A DNA stretch of 20,129 nt, taken from NCBI GenBank assembly GCA_002319875.1, contig DCFS01000297.1:1-20129 (forward strand). The letters are read 5' to 3'. A program made the position numbers and the translations under genes. How positions within the stretch are numbered: position 1 is the stretch's first letter; each line of letters opens with the position of its first letter. Shown piece by piece: positions 13,160-20,129 of this stretch. Under the pieces are notes generated by a model, which worked only from the letters and a program-made list of their open reading frames with translations, did not search any database and was not told the origin of the DNA. Origin of the DNA: Treponema sp. UBA1798. GTDB lineage: Bacteria; Spirochaetota; Spirochaetia; Treponematales; Treponemataceae.

Positions 13160-14962
13160 ATGAAAGATTTAAAACATAAACGTAATTTTTGCATCGTTGC
13201 CCATATAGATCACGGCAAATCAACTCTTGCCGACAGGCTTATCCAGAAAGCACAGATTATTGACGACAGGCAGATGGTAAACCAGATTCTCGATAATATG
13301 GATATAGAACGGGAGCGCGGTATAACAATAAAAAGCCAGGCGGTAACGATTCCATACACTGCAAAAGATGGTAATGCCTATGAACTGAATTTTGTTGATA
13401 CACCGGGACATGTTGATTTTTCTTACGAAGTTTCAAGGGCTATTGCATCATGCGAAGGTGCGCTGCTTTTGATAGATGCAACGCAGGGGGTTGAATCCCA
13501 GACAGTAAGCAATATGTATATGGCGCTTGAACATGACCTTACGATAGTTCCTGTTATAAACAAGATCGATCTTCCCTCAGCAGATATTCCTGCAGTAAAG
13601 CATCAGATTGACCATGATCTTGGTCTGGATTCAATGGATGCACAACTTGTCTCCGCAAAAACCGGCCAGGGAATTGATGATTTAATGGAAGCTATTGTTT
13701 CAAAGTTTCCGCCTCCGCAGGGAGATCCCGACGGAGTTACACAAGCTCTTATTTTTGACTGCAATTATGATGATTACCGTGGTGTCGTTGTTCATATCCG
13801 CATGATGAATGGGCGCATCAAAAATGGTGATATGATCCGCATGATGTATAATAATGCCGAGTATAAGGTGGAGCAGACCGGCATTTTTAAGATAAAATTT
13901 GAGGAAACAGGTATCCTTGAAGCTGGTGATGTCGGATATGTAATTGCAGGTATAAAAACGGTAAGCGACGTTCGTGTCGGTGATACCGTAACGCTGGCGT
14001 CGAATCCGGCAGATAAACCGCTCCCGGGTTTTAAGGAAGTAAAACCTGTCGTTTATTCATCTATTTATCCTATGGATTCAAACGATTATGAAGAGCTCAA
14101 AAGTAGTATGGAACGTCTGAAACTGAACGATGCCAGTCTTGTATACGATAAGGACAATTCCATCGCACTTGGTAATGGTTTCCGTTGCGGGTTTCTCGGA
14201 TTGCTCCATCTTGAAATAATTCAGGAACGTCTTGAGCGTGACTATAATCAGGCTGTAATTTTTACTGCTCCGTCGGTAAGGTATAAAATACATCTGACAA
14301 ATGGAACTGAAATGTTCATCGATAATCCGTCAGAATATCCTGAAAGCAGGATAAAGGATGCAGAAGAACCATATATAAAAGCATCAGTAATTACTCCGAC
14401 AGAATTTATCGGCTCTATCATTGCTCTTTGTACTGAGAAACGCGGAGAACAGAAAAATATGGTTTACCTCGATGAAAAACGTGTTGAGCTGACATATGAA
14501 ATGCCTCTGGCCGAAGTCTTGTTTGATTTTTACGATCATCTCAAAAGCTACAGCAGGGGATATGCTTCGTTTGATTACGAAGTAATAGGTTACCGTCCGA
14601 CACAGCTTGTCAAGATTGACATACTGCTGAATGGGAAACCGGTAGATGCTCTTTCCCAGTTGACGTTCAGTGAAAATGCTTCAAAGCATGCGCATGATGT
14701 GTGTTCCAGACTGAAGGATGAAGTAACGCGTCAGCAGTTTAAGATAGCAATTCAGGGAGCCATAGGCAGCCAGATTATCGCCCGGGAAACGGTTAATCCT
14801 GTCCGTAAGGATGTTCTTGCTAAATGCTATGGCGGCGATATTACCAGAAAACGGAAGCTGCTCGAAAAGCAGAAGGAAGGGAAAAAACGGATGAAAATGA
14901 TCGGGGATGTTGAATTGCCCCAGTCCGCTTTTCTGGCCGTGCTTAAGGAAAAGCAGAACTGA
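13160..14962 (+). CDS. lepA: Elongation factor 4 (LepA), ribosome-associated GTPase
   Basis: This 600-residue GTPase is LepA/EF4, which acts on stalled or initiating ribosomes. The GTP-binding motifs are complete: DHGKS at 17-21, RERGITIKSQAV (switch I), DTPGH at 80-84 and NKID at 134-137. Domains II-V follow EF-G order without domain IV, and the C-terminal LepA-specific domain ends ...GDVELPQSAFLAVLKEKQN, a family signature. Length (~600) is exact for the family. AGGAG at 13150-13154 precedes the ATG by 5 nt. It converges on the DUF115 gene with a 27-nt gap and no clear terminator. Confidence 0.98.
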   Translation: MKDLKHKRNFCIVAHIDHGKSTLADRLIQKAQIIDDRQMVNQILDNMDIERERGITIKSQAVTIPYTAKDGNAYELNFVDTPGHVDFSYEVSRAIASCEGALLLIDATQGVESQTVSNMYMALEHDLTIVPVINKIDLPSADIPAVKHQIDHDLGLDSMDAQLVSAKTGQGIDDLMEAIVSKFPPPQGDPDGVTQALIFDCNYDDYRGVVVHIRMMNGRIKNGDMIRMMYNNAEYKVEQTGIFKIKFEETGILEAGDVGYVIAGIKTVSDVRVGDTVTLASNPADKPLPGFKEVKPVVYSSIYPMDSNDYEELKSSMERLKLNDASLVYDKDNSIALGNGFRCGFLGLLHLEIIQERLERDYNQAVIFTAPSVRYKIHLTNGTEMFIDNPSEYPESRIKDAEEPYIKASVITPTEFIGSIIALCTEKRGEQKNMVYLDEKRVELTYEMPLAEVLFDFYDHLKSYSRGYASFDYEVIGYRPTQLVKIDILLNGKPVDALSQLTFSENASKHAHDVCSRLKDEVTRQQFKIAIQGAIGSQIIARETVNPVRKDVLAKCYGGDITRKRKLLEKQKEGKKRMKMIGDVELPQSAFLAVLKEKQN

Positions 14963-14989
14963 AATAGACGCTTACGTTCTGGAACGGCT

Positions 14990-16723
14990 TTAATTTCTGA
15001 TTCGTGAATGCCGGATATTCTTTTTAGGTCTGTTCAGTATTTCTCTGGCCGTTTTTATGTCCTTGATAAAAAAATCAATTTCAGTTCGTACACGTTTAAG
15101 GAAACCCGTGTCAGCAGATATTTTATACCCGTCAGGGAAATGCAGATACAGATAATCCCGTTCCCGGAGTAATTCCATTATTTCAGCTTTCAGATCAGAA
15201 TCATTTTTACCATTGCCGTATATAAGCAGTTGTTTTAATTTTTGCAGGGCTTTTTCCTCCCTGGTGTAGTATGAGTTTATTTTGCCTGTACAGCCACTTT
15301 CCGGCAGCGGTTTTTGCAGGAGGAAGCTGTCTGAACAGGCCTGTTGCAATACTGCTGCAAATCTTTTTACTGTAATCTCAGGCAGCTGCGGGATTCCCAG
15401 AGGCAGACCGGATATACCAAGATCGAAAATATTTTCTGCTCCTGAAAAAAAATCGGTAAAGCTGCGTGCATAGCCGGAAAGTGAAACAGTTGTTATCATG
15501 GGCTGTCCATTTTTCCCGGTTATATGCTTCGTTCCGTATGCAAATGCAGTACGGTAATCAGGAATCGGATTAAGACGGAAAGTTTCGATAAGCCTTTTGG
15601 TATGCGCAGGGGTTCCGCAGGCATGCGTGATGCCGGCTGTATATGAAAAATCGAGGCCGGTGATGAATATCGGTATGTCTGTGCTCTTGCGTAACATAAC
15701 GGCAAGCTGCGCTGCAACCAGTCCGACTGAACCCATGGGTTTAATTATCTGCGGTAAAATTTGTGCTGCCGAAAGATTTTTCAAAAAGCTACTGTTGTCA
15801 TATGCAGAAATGAACCAGCTTATAGAGCAGTTAAGCATATCCGGAATATGGGGACGGGAAACCATATCGGCAAGAAAAAGAAACGGGTGTTCCGCGGTTT
15901 TCGTTCCGATATATGCTTTTTCAATTGCAAGCTGGCTTTCTATTCCGGTAACTGCGTCTGGTGTTATGTGATACTGCAATAAAGAAGGAAGTGCTGCATC
16001 GACGCATATAATATAAAACTTTGAAACATCAGATCCCAGTATTTGTATAGTGTGCAGAAGACTTTCTCCTGCGCCTGTGACCAGAACAGGTTTTGAAACC
16101 GTATGCATGAGAGAACAGAGAGGAATCGAATCTGGCAGACGTGCCAGGTTGTGGAAAAGATTACGGGAATACAACCGTCCGAACTTTATCAGTGTGAGTC
16201 TGTTTTTCCAGAACCGGGCAATGGCATCTGTACATGTTGAAAAAAAATTATCATACATTGTCGTGCTGAATTGTATTCCCGCGGAAAAGTCTATACGGAA
16301 AAGACGGCGTATTGTTCCAGGTTGTGGAAAACATGCCATATCATTCTGCTGGTTATTATATGAATTCTGGAGAATCTGCGGGATGGATACTGCCTGTTCC
16401 GGATGTATAAAAATTATCCGTTCATCGTATTTTCTGCCGGATAGTTTGTCTCTGGCATAATCATACAGCGGAAGGTCAGCTTCATAGGCCAGAACAAAAC
16501 AGTCTTGAGGCAGTTTTGCAAGCAGTTCTTCAAGACCATACCACAGGCAGGGCGAAAAACAAAAAATCATTGTACCGGGAAGTATGGAAAGTTTTTGTAT
16601 TGTCTGAAGAATTGATTTGTCAGGTGAATACCGCGAATAGAGATACCGGTTTTTATATAAAACAGAAAAGCCCTGAGCGGCAGGAACCGTACAGGGCTTT
16701 TCCGGAGTGCTTGTATCAGGCAA
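14990..16723 (-). CDS. DUF115 / motility-associated-factor-like glycosyltransferase family protein
   Basis: The 577-residue product belongs, by its central motifs, to the DUF115 (MptE-like/Maf) family. GAGESL at ~217-222 in a VLVTGAGESL context resembles the G-x-GPSL nucleotide-binding turn, and GLDFSYTAGITHACGT matches the D-x-x-x-x-x-G-x-T-H-A-x-G signature. Maf relatives transfer nonulosonic acids to flagellin; treponemal flagellins are glycosylated in some species. That function is inference. The only start upstream of the conserved beginning (GFSVLYKNRYLYSRYSP) is TTG at 16723, with AGGGG just before it; the first ATG is 51 codons later. The TTG lies 13 nt after the foldase stop, and the foldase terminator falls inside the first ~20 codons. 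Confidence 0.75.
   Translation of the reverse strand: MPDTSTPEKPCTVPAAQGFSVLYKNRYLYSRYSPDKSILQTIQKLSILPGTMIFCFSPCLWYGLEELLAKLPQDCFVLAYEADLPLYDYARDKLSGRKYDERIIFIHPEQAVSIPQILQNSYNNQQNDMACFPQPGTIRRLFRIDFSAGIQFSTTMYDNFFSTCTDAIARFWKNRLTLIKFGRLYSRNLFHNLARLPDSIPLCSLMHTVSKPVLVTGAGESLLHTIQILGSDVSKFYIICVDAALPSLLQYHITPDAVTGIESQLAIEKAYIGTKTAEHPFLFLADMVSRPHIPDMLNCSISWFISAYDNSSFLKNLSAAQILPQIIKPMGSVGLVAAQLAVMLRKSTDIPIFITGLDFSYTAGITHACGTPAHTKRLIETFRLNPIPDYRTAFAYGTKHITGKNGQPMITTVSLSGYARSFTDFFSGAENIFDLGISGLPLGIPQLPEITVKRFAAVLQQACSDSFLLQKPLPESGCTGKINSYYTREEKALQKLKQLLIYGNGKNDSDLKAEIMELLRERDYLYLHFPDGYKISADTGFLKRVRTEIDFFIKDIKTAREILNRPKKNIRHSRIRN
16665..16702 (-). terminator. Intrinsic terminator of the foldase gene, located inside the 5' end of the DUF115 ORF
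   Basis: On the minus strand GAAAAGCCCTG (16702-16692) and CAGGGCTTTTC (16675-16665) form a perfect 11-bp stem with a 16-nt loop, followed by TGTTTTATATAAAAA. It begins 34 nt after the foldase TAA (16739-16737) and within codons ~8-20 of the DUF115 ORF. The U-tract is interrupted, so partial readthrough is plausible. Confidence 0.7.
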
Positions 16724-16736
16724 TGAGACCCCTGTG

Positions 16737-18212
16737 TTATTCGTTTTTCAGAAAATTTTTGAAAAATACTTCCGCAACATTATTTACCAGTTTGGGGCTT
16801 GCAAACAGGGCGGCCTGTGCAGCACTTTGATCATAGCCCTTAATTTCTGCAGGGAATGTTTCCAGGGCGGTTGCATCGTCAGTTCCACCAGCCGTTTCTC
16901 CTGTCATTTTCAAAACAAGTACATTCTGTCCAAGAACAAGTGGTTCTGAGATTTCATCCTGCTTAAGAGAAAACGCCGTTTTGAGAAAGTTTTCATCTGT
17001 TGCAGCACCCGACAGTTCCTTTATGCTGGAAGGTATCGCCCCGGCTACGGAAACACTGCCGTAATTAAGAGGAAAAGCAGGGACAGCCGTTTTGACTATA
17101 TTGAGTTTTTTGCAGGCATCATCGAAATTCGTCTGTGCTGCTGCAGATGAAAAATCTTTTGCAATATTAGTATAATAATCTTCAATATGTCCCATCTCAT
17201 TCGATTTCAGGTAACCATAGACCGTCTGGATCATTGCACTGCTGGTAAAATCGGGTTGAACGGGATCACCGTCGGACTGGAAAATGGAATATCCGATAGA
17301 TGTCTTGATGATACTGCTTGTTTCGCCTTTTTTCAGGTTTTTAACAGCGGCAAGAGCCTTTTCGTCAGAAATAATCATCTTGAGCTGGTATCCGTAATCG
17401 TTATTAAGTTTTCCATCGTCCCCGCTGTATGATTTTTTTGAATATTCACTTACGGCATCTTTAAATGTTATTTCCTTTTTATTCAGGCGTCCAAGCACTT
17501 TTTTTGCTTCAGATTCATCTGAACAGGAAATAACGGATGCATCATATTTTACGAAAAGTTCAGGATGTGCCGTACCATAAGCGGCGGATTCTGTTTCCGG
17601 ATATTTTGACATATCGAATGCAACAAGATCAAAAGTTCTCTGCTTTGTGCCTATTCCCTGCAGAAAAGGTATTTCTTTTGAAGAAACTTTCAGTCCGAAC
17701 AGTTTGTCTTTACCGACACCATCATAAGATCCGAAATTGTCTTCATAGTATCTGGATGCAAGGAGGCTGCTCTTGATTTCATTCTGCAGAGATGTTTTGC
17801 TTTCTTCTGAAGCCTGCTTAAACAGTTTTGGAGAATACTTTCCGTCTGCATCAGTAAAATACGGAAGCATTGTACGGTCAATTGCCCTGTCTGGAACTTT
17901 CCATCCGCTTTTATTCACGGCGTCCGTATAGGCCATTTTTGTAACGGTAGAATTGAAAGCATAGCTGAAAATGTAAAAATATGAAGAATTGTCAATCTGT
18001 TTTCCCTGATTCTTCAGCATGTCCCCGTATTGAGCGACAGCATTGGCAAAATCGCTACCCTGTTCGTATTTAATATATTTGCCGTTGTATTTGCCGAATG
18101 GAGGGAGTTTTTTACCCCTTGCACCGCTGACCATTGCAGGAAGCAGCACGAAAACAAAAGCGGCTATTAGTAAAATAATCAAAGAGCCGATAGTATAGAA
18201 ATGTCTTTTCAT
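16737..18212 (-). CDS. Membrane-anchored parvulin-type peptidyl-prolyl isomerase (SurA/PpiD-like foldase)
   Basis: This 491-residue protein has one N-terminal transmembrane helix (MKRHFYTIGSLIILLIAAFV, residues 1-~28) and a periplasmic remainder. Residues ~35-220 are helical with the character of a SurA_N/PpiD chaperone domain. A parvulin rotamase domain lies at ~224-316: SDESEAKKVLGRLNKKEITF, then FKDAVSEYSKK, DDGKLNNDYGY and IIKTSIGYSIFQ. The C-terminal third is helical. It probably folds exported proteins at the outer face of the inner membrane. I chose ATG 18212, 8 nt after AAAGGA (18229-18224). The frame is open to 18380, but the longer start would precede the promoter and add a non-signal tail. 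Confidence 0.85.
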   Translation of the reverse strand: MKRHFYTIGSLIILLIAAFVFVLLPAMVSGARGKKLPPFGKYNGKYIKYEQGSDFANAVAQYGDMLKNQGKQIDNSSYFYIFSYAFNSTVTKMAYTDAVNKSGWKVPDRAIDRTMLPYFTDADGKYSPKLFKQASEESKTSLQNEIKSSLLASRYYEDNFGSYDGVGKDKLFGLKVSSKEIPFLQGIGTKQRTFDLVAFDMSKYPETESAAYGTAHPELFVKYDASVISCSDESEAKKVLGRLNKKEITFKDAVSEYSKKSYSGDDGKLNNDYGYQLKMIISDEKALAAVKNLKKGETSSIIKTSIGYSIFQSDGDPVQPDFTSSAMIQTVYGYLKSNEMGHIEDYYTNIAKDFSSAAAQTNFDDACKKLNIVKTAVPAFPLNYGSVSVAGAIPSSIKELSGAATDENFLKTAFSLKQDEISEPLVLGQNVLVLKMTGETAGGTDDATALETFPAEIKGYDQSAAQAALFASPKLVNNVAEVFFKNFLKNE

Positions 18213-18249
18213 ACGGTACATCCTTTTATATATTGGAAAAAAGTATATA

Positions 18250-18278
18250 ATTTTACCATAGGGGTAGGAGCGAGTCAA
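18250..18278 (-). promoter_or_regulatory. Promoter of the foldase gene
   Basis: On the minus strand TTGACT (18278-18273) and TAAAAT (18255-18250) are spaced by 17 bp, with an extended TG (TGG) ahead of the -10. Transcription should start near 18243, leaving a ~30-nt leader. This excludes the start codons upstream of 18243 in the foldase frame. Confidence 0.75.
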
Positions 18279-18319
18279 GCGAGATATCCGGACAGCATGC
18301 TTATCATGGAAGAAATAAA

Positions 18320-18349
18320 ATGATACATTTATTGTTATGGATACTCTGA
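18320..18349 (+). promoter_or_regulatory. Nine-codon upstream ORF overlapping the AEC transporter start
   Basis: ATG 18320 opens a nine-codon ORF (MIHLLLWIL) ending at TGA 18347-18349, in another frame from the transporter whose ATG is at 18337. It has a good Shine-Dalgarno, GGAAGA (18308-18313), 6 nt upstream, whereas the transporter ATG has none at the right distance. This suggests reinitiation or coupling control. Expression of the peptide itself is unproven. Confidence 0.35.
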
Positions 18350-19317
18350 TTTTCTCACTTAACGCAGTTCTTCCTATCATTATTCCTGTTCTGCTTGGCT
18401 ATATACTCCGTCAAAAGAATGTGCTTACCGACGATTTCATTAAAACTGGAAACTATTTTGTATTTACCTATTGTTTTCCCTGTCTGATGTTTGTAAATGT
18501 TTACAGTATTCAGGAATTCAATGCCATATACAGGGATATTGCTATTTTTTCTTCCATATCGATTATTCTGCTGATTTTGCTTGGTCTGATATGGACCCTT
18601 CTGTTTATACGGGACCCCAGACAAAAAGGTGTTATGATTCAGGCTTTTTACCGTTCGAATTTTGCAATAATAGGTGTCCCGCTGGCGGCATCATTGTACG
18701 GGTCTGGCAGCGATCCCGTAACAGCTATAGTCCTTGCCTGCACTATTCCTTTATACAATGCATCTGCGGTTGTTTTTCTGACGATTTTTATTAAAGACAG
18801 CCATCATAAAATTTCCGCGGGAACAATAGCATACAGAATTATTACAAATCCGCTTATAGAAGGTATTCTGGCAGCTCTGCTTTGTCTTATCATTCGTCCT
18901 TATATGCATGGCTGGACACTTAAGTCTGGGGGACTGCGTTTTATATATAAGACAATAGAAAGTATATCAAAGATAACGACTCCGTTCGCTCTGATTATAC
19001 TTGGCGGACAGTTCCGGTTTTCGGCAACAAAAAAGTTGCTGCCGAAAATCTCTGCCGGAGTTTTTGCAAAGATTGTACTTGCTCCTGTTCTCGGATTAAC
19101 GGCGGCCCATTTTTTCTGTCCCCAGTTTAAAGGACCGGAGTATGCTGCATTGCTTGCCTTATTCGGGAGTCCGATAGCTGTTGCCAGTGCGATCATGGCA
19201 AATCAGATGGATAATGATGGTGAACTGGCCGGACAGATACTTGTATGGACTACGCTTTTATCAGCGGTCACGATATTCTGTTTTGTCAGTTTTTTCCGTA
19301 GTATCGGTATCTTTTGA
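18337..19317 (+). CDS. AEC (auxin efflux carrier/malate permease) family transporter
   Basis: This 326-residue polytopic protein has about ten hydrophobic segments arranged as two sets of five, as in the Mem_trans/AEC family. It begins with SLNAVLPIIIPVLLGYIL followed by a short loop (RQKNVLTDDF), typical of the family start. Other family-like segments are NFAIIGVPLAASLYG in the middle and the C-terminal SPIAVASAIMANQMDND with ASxxMA. Bacterial members carry malate, malonate or other carboxylates; the substrate here is unknown. It is divergent from the foldase gene and is followed 19 nt later by dtd. No normal Shine-Dalgarno precedes its ATG; an overlapping small ORF may couple translation. 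Confidence 0.88.
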   Translation: MDTLIFSLNAVLPIIIPVLLGYILRQKNVLTDDFIKTGNYFVFTYCFPCLMFVNVYSIQEFNAIYRDIAIFSSISIILLILLGLIWTLLFIRDPRQKGVMIQAFYRSNFAIIGVPLAASLYGSGSDPVTAIVLACTIPLYNASAVVFLTIFIKDSHHKISAGTIAYRIITNPLIEGILAALLCLIIRPYMHGWTLKSGGLRFIYKTIESISKITTPFALIILGGQFRFSATKKLLPKISAGVFAKIVLAPVLGLTAAHFFCPQFKGPEYAALLALFGSPIAVASAIMANQMDNDGELAGQILVWTTLLSAVTIFCFVSFFRSIGIF

Positions 19318-19336
19318 AAGTTGCGGGAGGCTTAAT

Positions 19337-19834
19337 GTGAGATTTGTAATCCAGCGTGTAACAGAGGCCACTGTAACGGTTGATGAAAAAATAACCGGTA
19401 CCATCGGAAATGGTTTTCTGGTATTTATCGGCATCGGAAAGAAGGATACGCAGGAAGTTGCCGACAGAATGATCCGCAAAATGCTTTGCCTGCGTATTTT
19501 CCGGGACAAGACGGGAAGGATAAACCTTTCTCTTTCAGATATGGGAGGAGCACTCCTTCTTGTTTCCCAGTTCACATTATATGCCGACTGCAGAAAAGGT
19601 AACCGGCCCGGTTTTGAAGATGCCGGAGAGCCCCAAACGGCTGAAAAAATGTATAATTATATTGTTGAAAAATGCAGAGAATCGATTCCAACAGTCGAAA
19701 AGGGAATTTTCGGTGCTGAAATGTCCGTCCGCCTGATAAACGACGGTCCCTTTACCATTCTGCTTGATTCAGATGTATTATTTCCTGTAAAACAGGGTCC
19801 TGCAGTGAAATCCGTGACATCTTCAGCGGATTAA
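19337..19834 (+). CDS. dtd: D-aminoacyl-tRNA deacylase
   Basis: This 165-residue Dtd hydrolyses D-amino acids mischarged on tRNA, as well as Gly-tRNA(Ala). The conserved LVSQFTLYAD (SQFTL with the active-site Thr) and CRKGNRPGF blocks are present, and the second conserved motif appears as NDGPFTILLDS (usual NxGPVT). I chose GTG 19337 since MRFVIQRV is the family N-terminus and GGGAGG (19325-19330) lies 6 nt upstream; the frame is open to 19181, but that would overlap the transporter. About 15 extra residues follow the normal end (VKQGPAVKSVTSSAD). It is probably co-transcribed with the AEC transporter. Confidence 0.95.
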   Translation: MRFVIQRVTEATVTVDEKITGTIGNGFLVFIGIGKKDTQEVADRMIRKMLCLRIFRDKTGRINLSLSDMGGALLLVSQFTLYADCRKGNRPGFEDAGEPQTAEKMYNYIVEKCRESIPTVEKGIFGAEMSVRLINDGPFTILLDSDVLFPVKQGPAVKSVTSSAD

Positions 19835-19868
19835 GATATTCTGTTTTCCTGTCTCCGGCTTTTTTCTA

Positions 19869-19897
19869 TTGACGTATTTTTTTCAGTCATGCATAAT
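19869..19897 (+). promoter_or_regulatory. Promoter of the DUF3798 gene
   Basis: TTGACG (19869-19874) and CATAAT (19892-19897) are spaced by 17 bp. The start of transcription would be near 19904, about 33 nt before the ATG at 19937, which has GGAG at 19927-19930. Confidence 0.65.
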
Positions 19898-19936
19898 TAT
19901 CCAGATATAGTTAAAATTAAACAGTTGGAGTGAGTG

Positions 19937-20129
19937 ATGAAAAGAAAAATGATTGCGGCGGTACTTTTGTGTGCTGCATCCCTTGTGTTTGCAAACGGCA
20001 TGCAGGATGCCGGTCCGGCTGCAAGGACAGCTGCAAAATCCGGTTCGAAATTCCACATCGGCATAGTGACTGAAACCGTCTCGCAGGCGGAAGACGATCT
20101 GCGTGGTGCGGAAGAACTGATCAAACGGT
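19937..20129 (+). CDS. DUF3798 family periplasmic-binding-like protein (3' end outside window)
   Basis: The frame runs from ATG 19937 to the window end, giving 64 residues. A signal peptide is clear: MKRKMIAAVLLCAASLVFA with likely cleavage before Asn20. After a short Ala/Gly linker, FHIGIVTETVSQAEDDLRGA matches the opening of DUF3798 proteins, which have a periplasmic-binding fold and are often found beside ABC transporters for unknown, possibly nucleoside- or sugar-like, ligands. GGAG precedes the start by 6 nt and a promoter lies upstream, so this begins a new transcription unit. There is no lipobox. The family call rests on about 25 residues. Confidence 0.75.
   Translation, partial: MKRKMIAAVLLCAASLVFANGMQDAGPAARTAAKSGSKFHIGIVTETVSQAEDDLRGAEELIKR

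Noticed and set aside
14963..14989. CGTTC/GAACG mini-palindrome between lepA and DUF115 genes
   Set aside because: A five-bp stem with a two-nt loop and no T-run is not convincing as a bidirectional terminator.
18213..18380. Longer N-terminus for the foldase
   Set aside because: It would precede the promoter at 18250-18278 and place the signal anchor internally; AAAGGA fits ATG 18212.
19181..19336. 52-residue N-terminal extension of Dtd
   Set aside because: It overlaps the AEC transporter, while GTG 19337 with GGGAGG gives the exact family N-terminus.
19809..19868. Possible terminator after dtd (AATCCG/CGGATT and later T-runs)
   Set aside because: The 6-bp stem has a 12-nt loop and is separated from the T-runs; too weak to call.
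1..20129. CRISPR array, insertion sequence, prophage or integron
   Set aside because: No spaced direct repeats, transposase, integrase or phage genes were seen; the region is conserved housekeeping and envelope genes.

Overview
The window is bacterial chromosomal DNA of moderate G+C content. It reads as a treponeme or close relative (Spirochaetota), with double-membrane cell architecture inferred. The grounds are: an rplU-prp-rpmA-obgE-nadD-yqeK-LCP-rsfS cluster; a spoVG / tRNA-Gln / rplY / tilS neighbourhood that I recall from spirochetes such as Borrelia (where pth also sits in it); secreted and lipobox-bearing envelope proteins; and DUF115 and DUF3798 family proteins that are frequent in treponemes. 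The genus is inferred from memory of families and gene order, not from a search. I see no insertion sequence, prophage, CRISPR array or rRNA gene, and no gap of more than 300 bases without a gene.

Layout. 1-135 is the tail of a membrane protein, probably an ABC permease. 147-5256 is a long plus-strand run for ribosome function and housekeeping: a strong promoter and a repeat-bearing leader, L21, the Prp protease, L27, a terminator, the GTPase Obg, NAD synthesis (NadD), a YqeK HD-domain phosphohydrolase, a divergent LytR-CpsA-Psr protein and ribosome silencing factor RsfS. 5257-5395 is a hairpin-rich convergent intergenic stretch. 5396-5713 (minus) encodes a very acidic small protein with its own promoter and terminator. 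5907-9330 holds ispE (apparently near-leaderless), spoVG, tRNA-Gln(TTG), rplY and tilS. 9356-13109 is a two-gene envelope module: a secreted TPR-like protein with EF-hand-like loops, overlapped by an HtrA-like lipoprotein protease. lepA follows to 14962. The minus strand 14990-18212 carries a DUF115/Maf-like protein and a membrane-anchored parvulin-type foldase. 18337-19834 (plus) carries an AEC-family transporter and D-aminoacyl-tRNA deacylase. The window ends inside a DUF3798 periplasmic-binding-like gene with its own promoter.

How it works together. Most plus-strand genes serve translation (L21, L27, L25, Obg, RsfS, LepA, TilS, Dtd, tRNA-Gln) or central metabolism (NadD, IspE). The envelope genes (LCP, TPR/EF-hand protein, protease lipoprotein, PpiD-like foldase, AEC carrier) are interleaved with them. 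A recurrent feature is an intrinsic terminator or strong hairpin placed directly before or inside the start of the next gene (rpmA/obgE, rplY/tilS, foldase/DUF115). This would let a highly expressed upstream gene feed a low level of readthrough into the next one.

The observations most worth a second look are: a Prp protease next to an L27 that lacks the extension Prp normally removes; the terminator buried in the first codons of the TTG-started DUF115 gene; the acidic protein; the TPR/EF-hand plus protease-lipoprotein pair; the LCP protein lacking canonical active-site residues; and the overlapping 9-codon upstream ORF at the AEC transporter.
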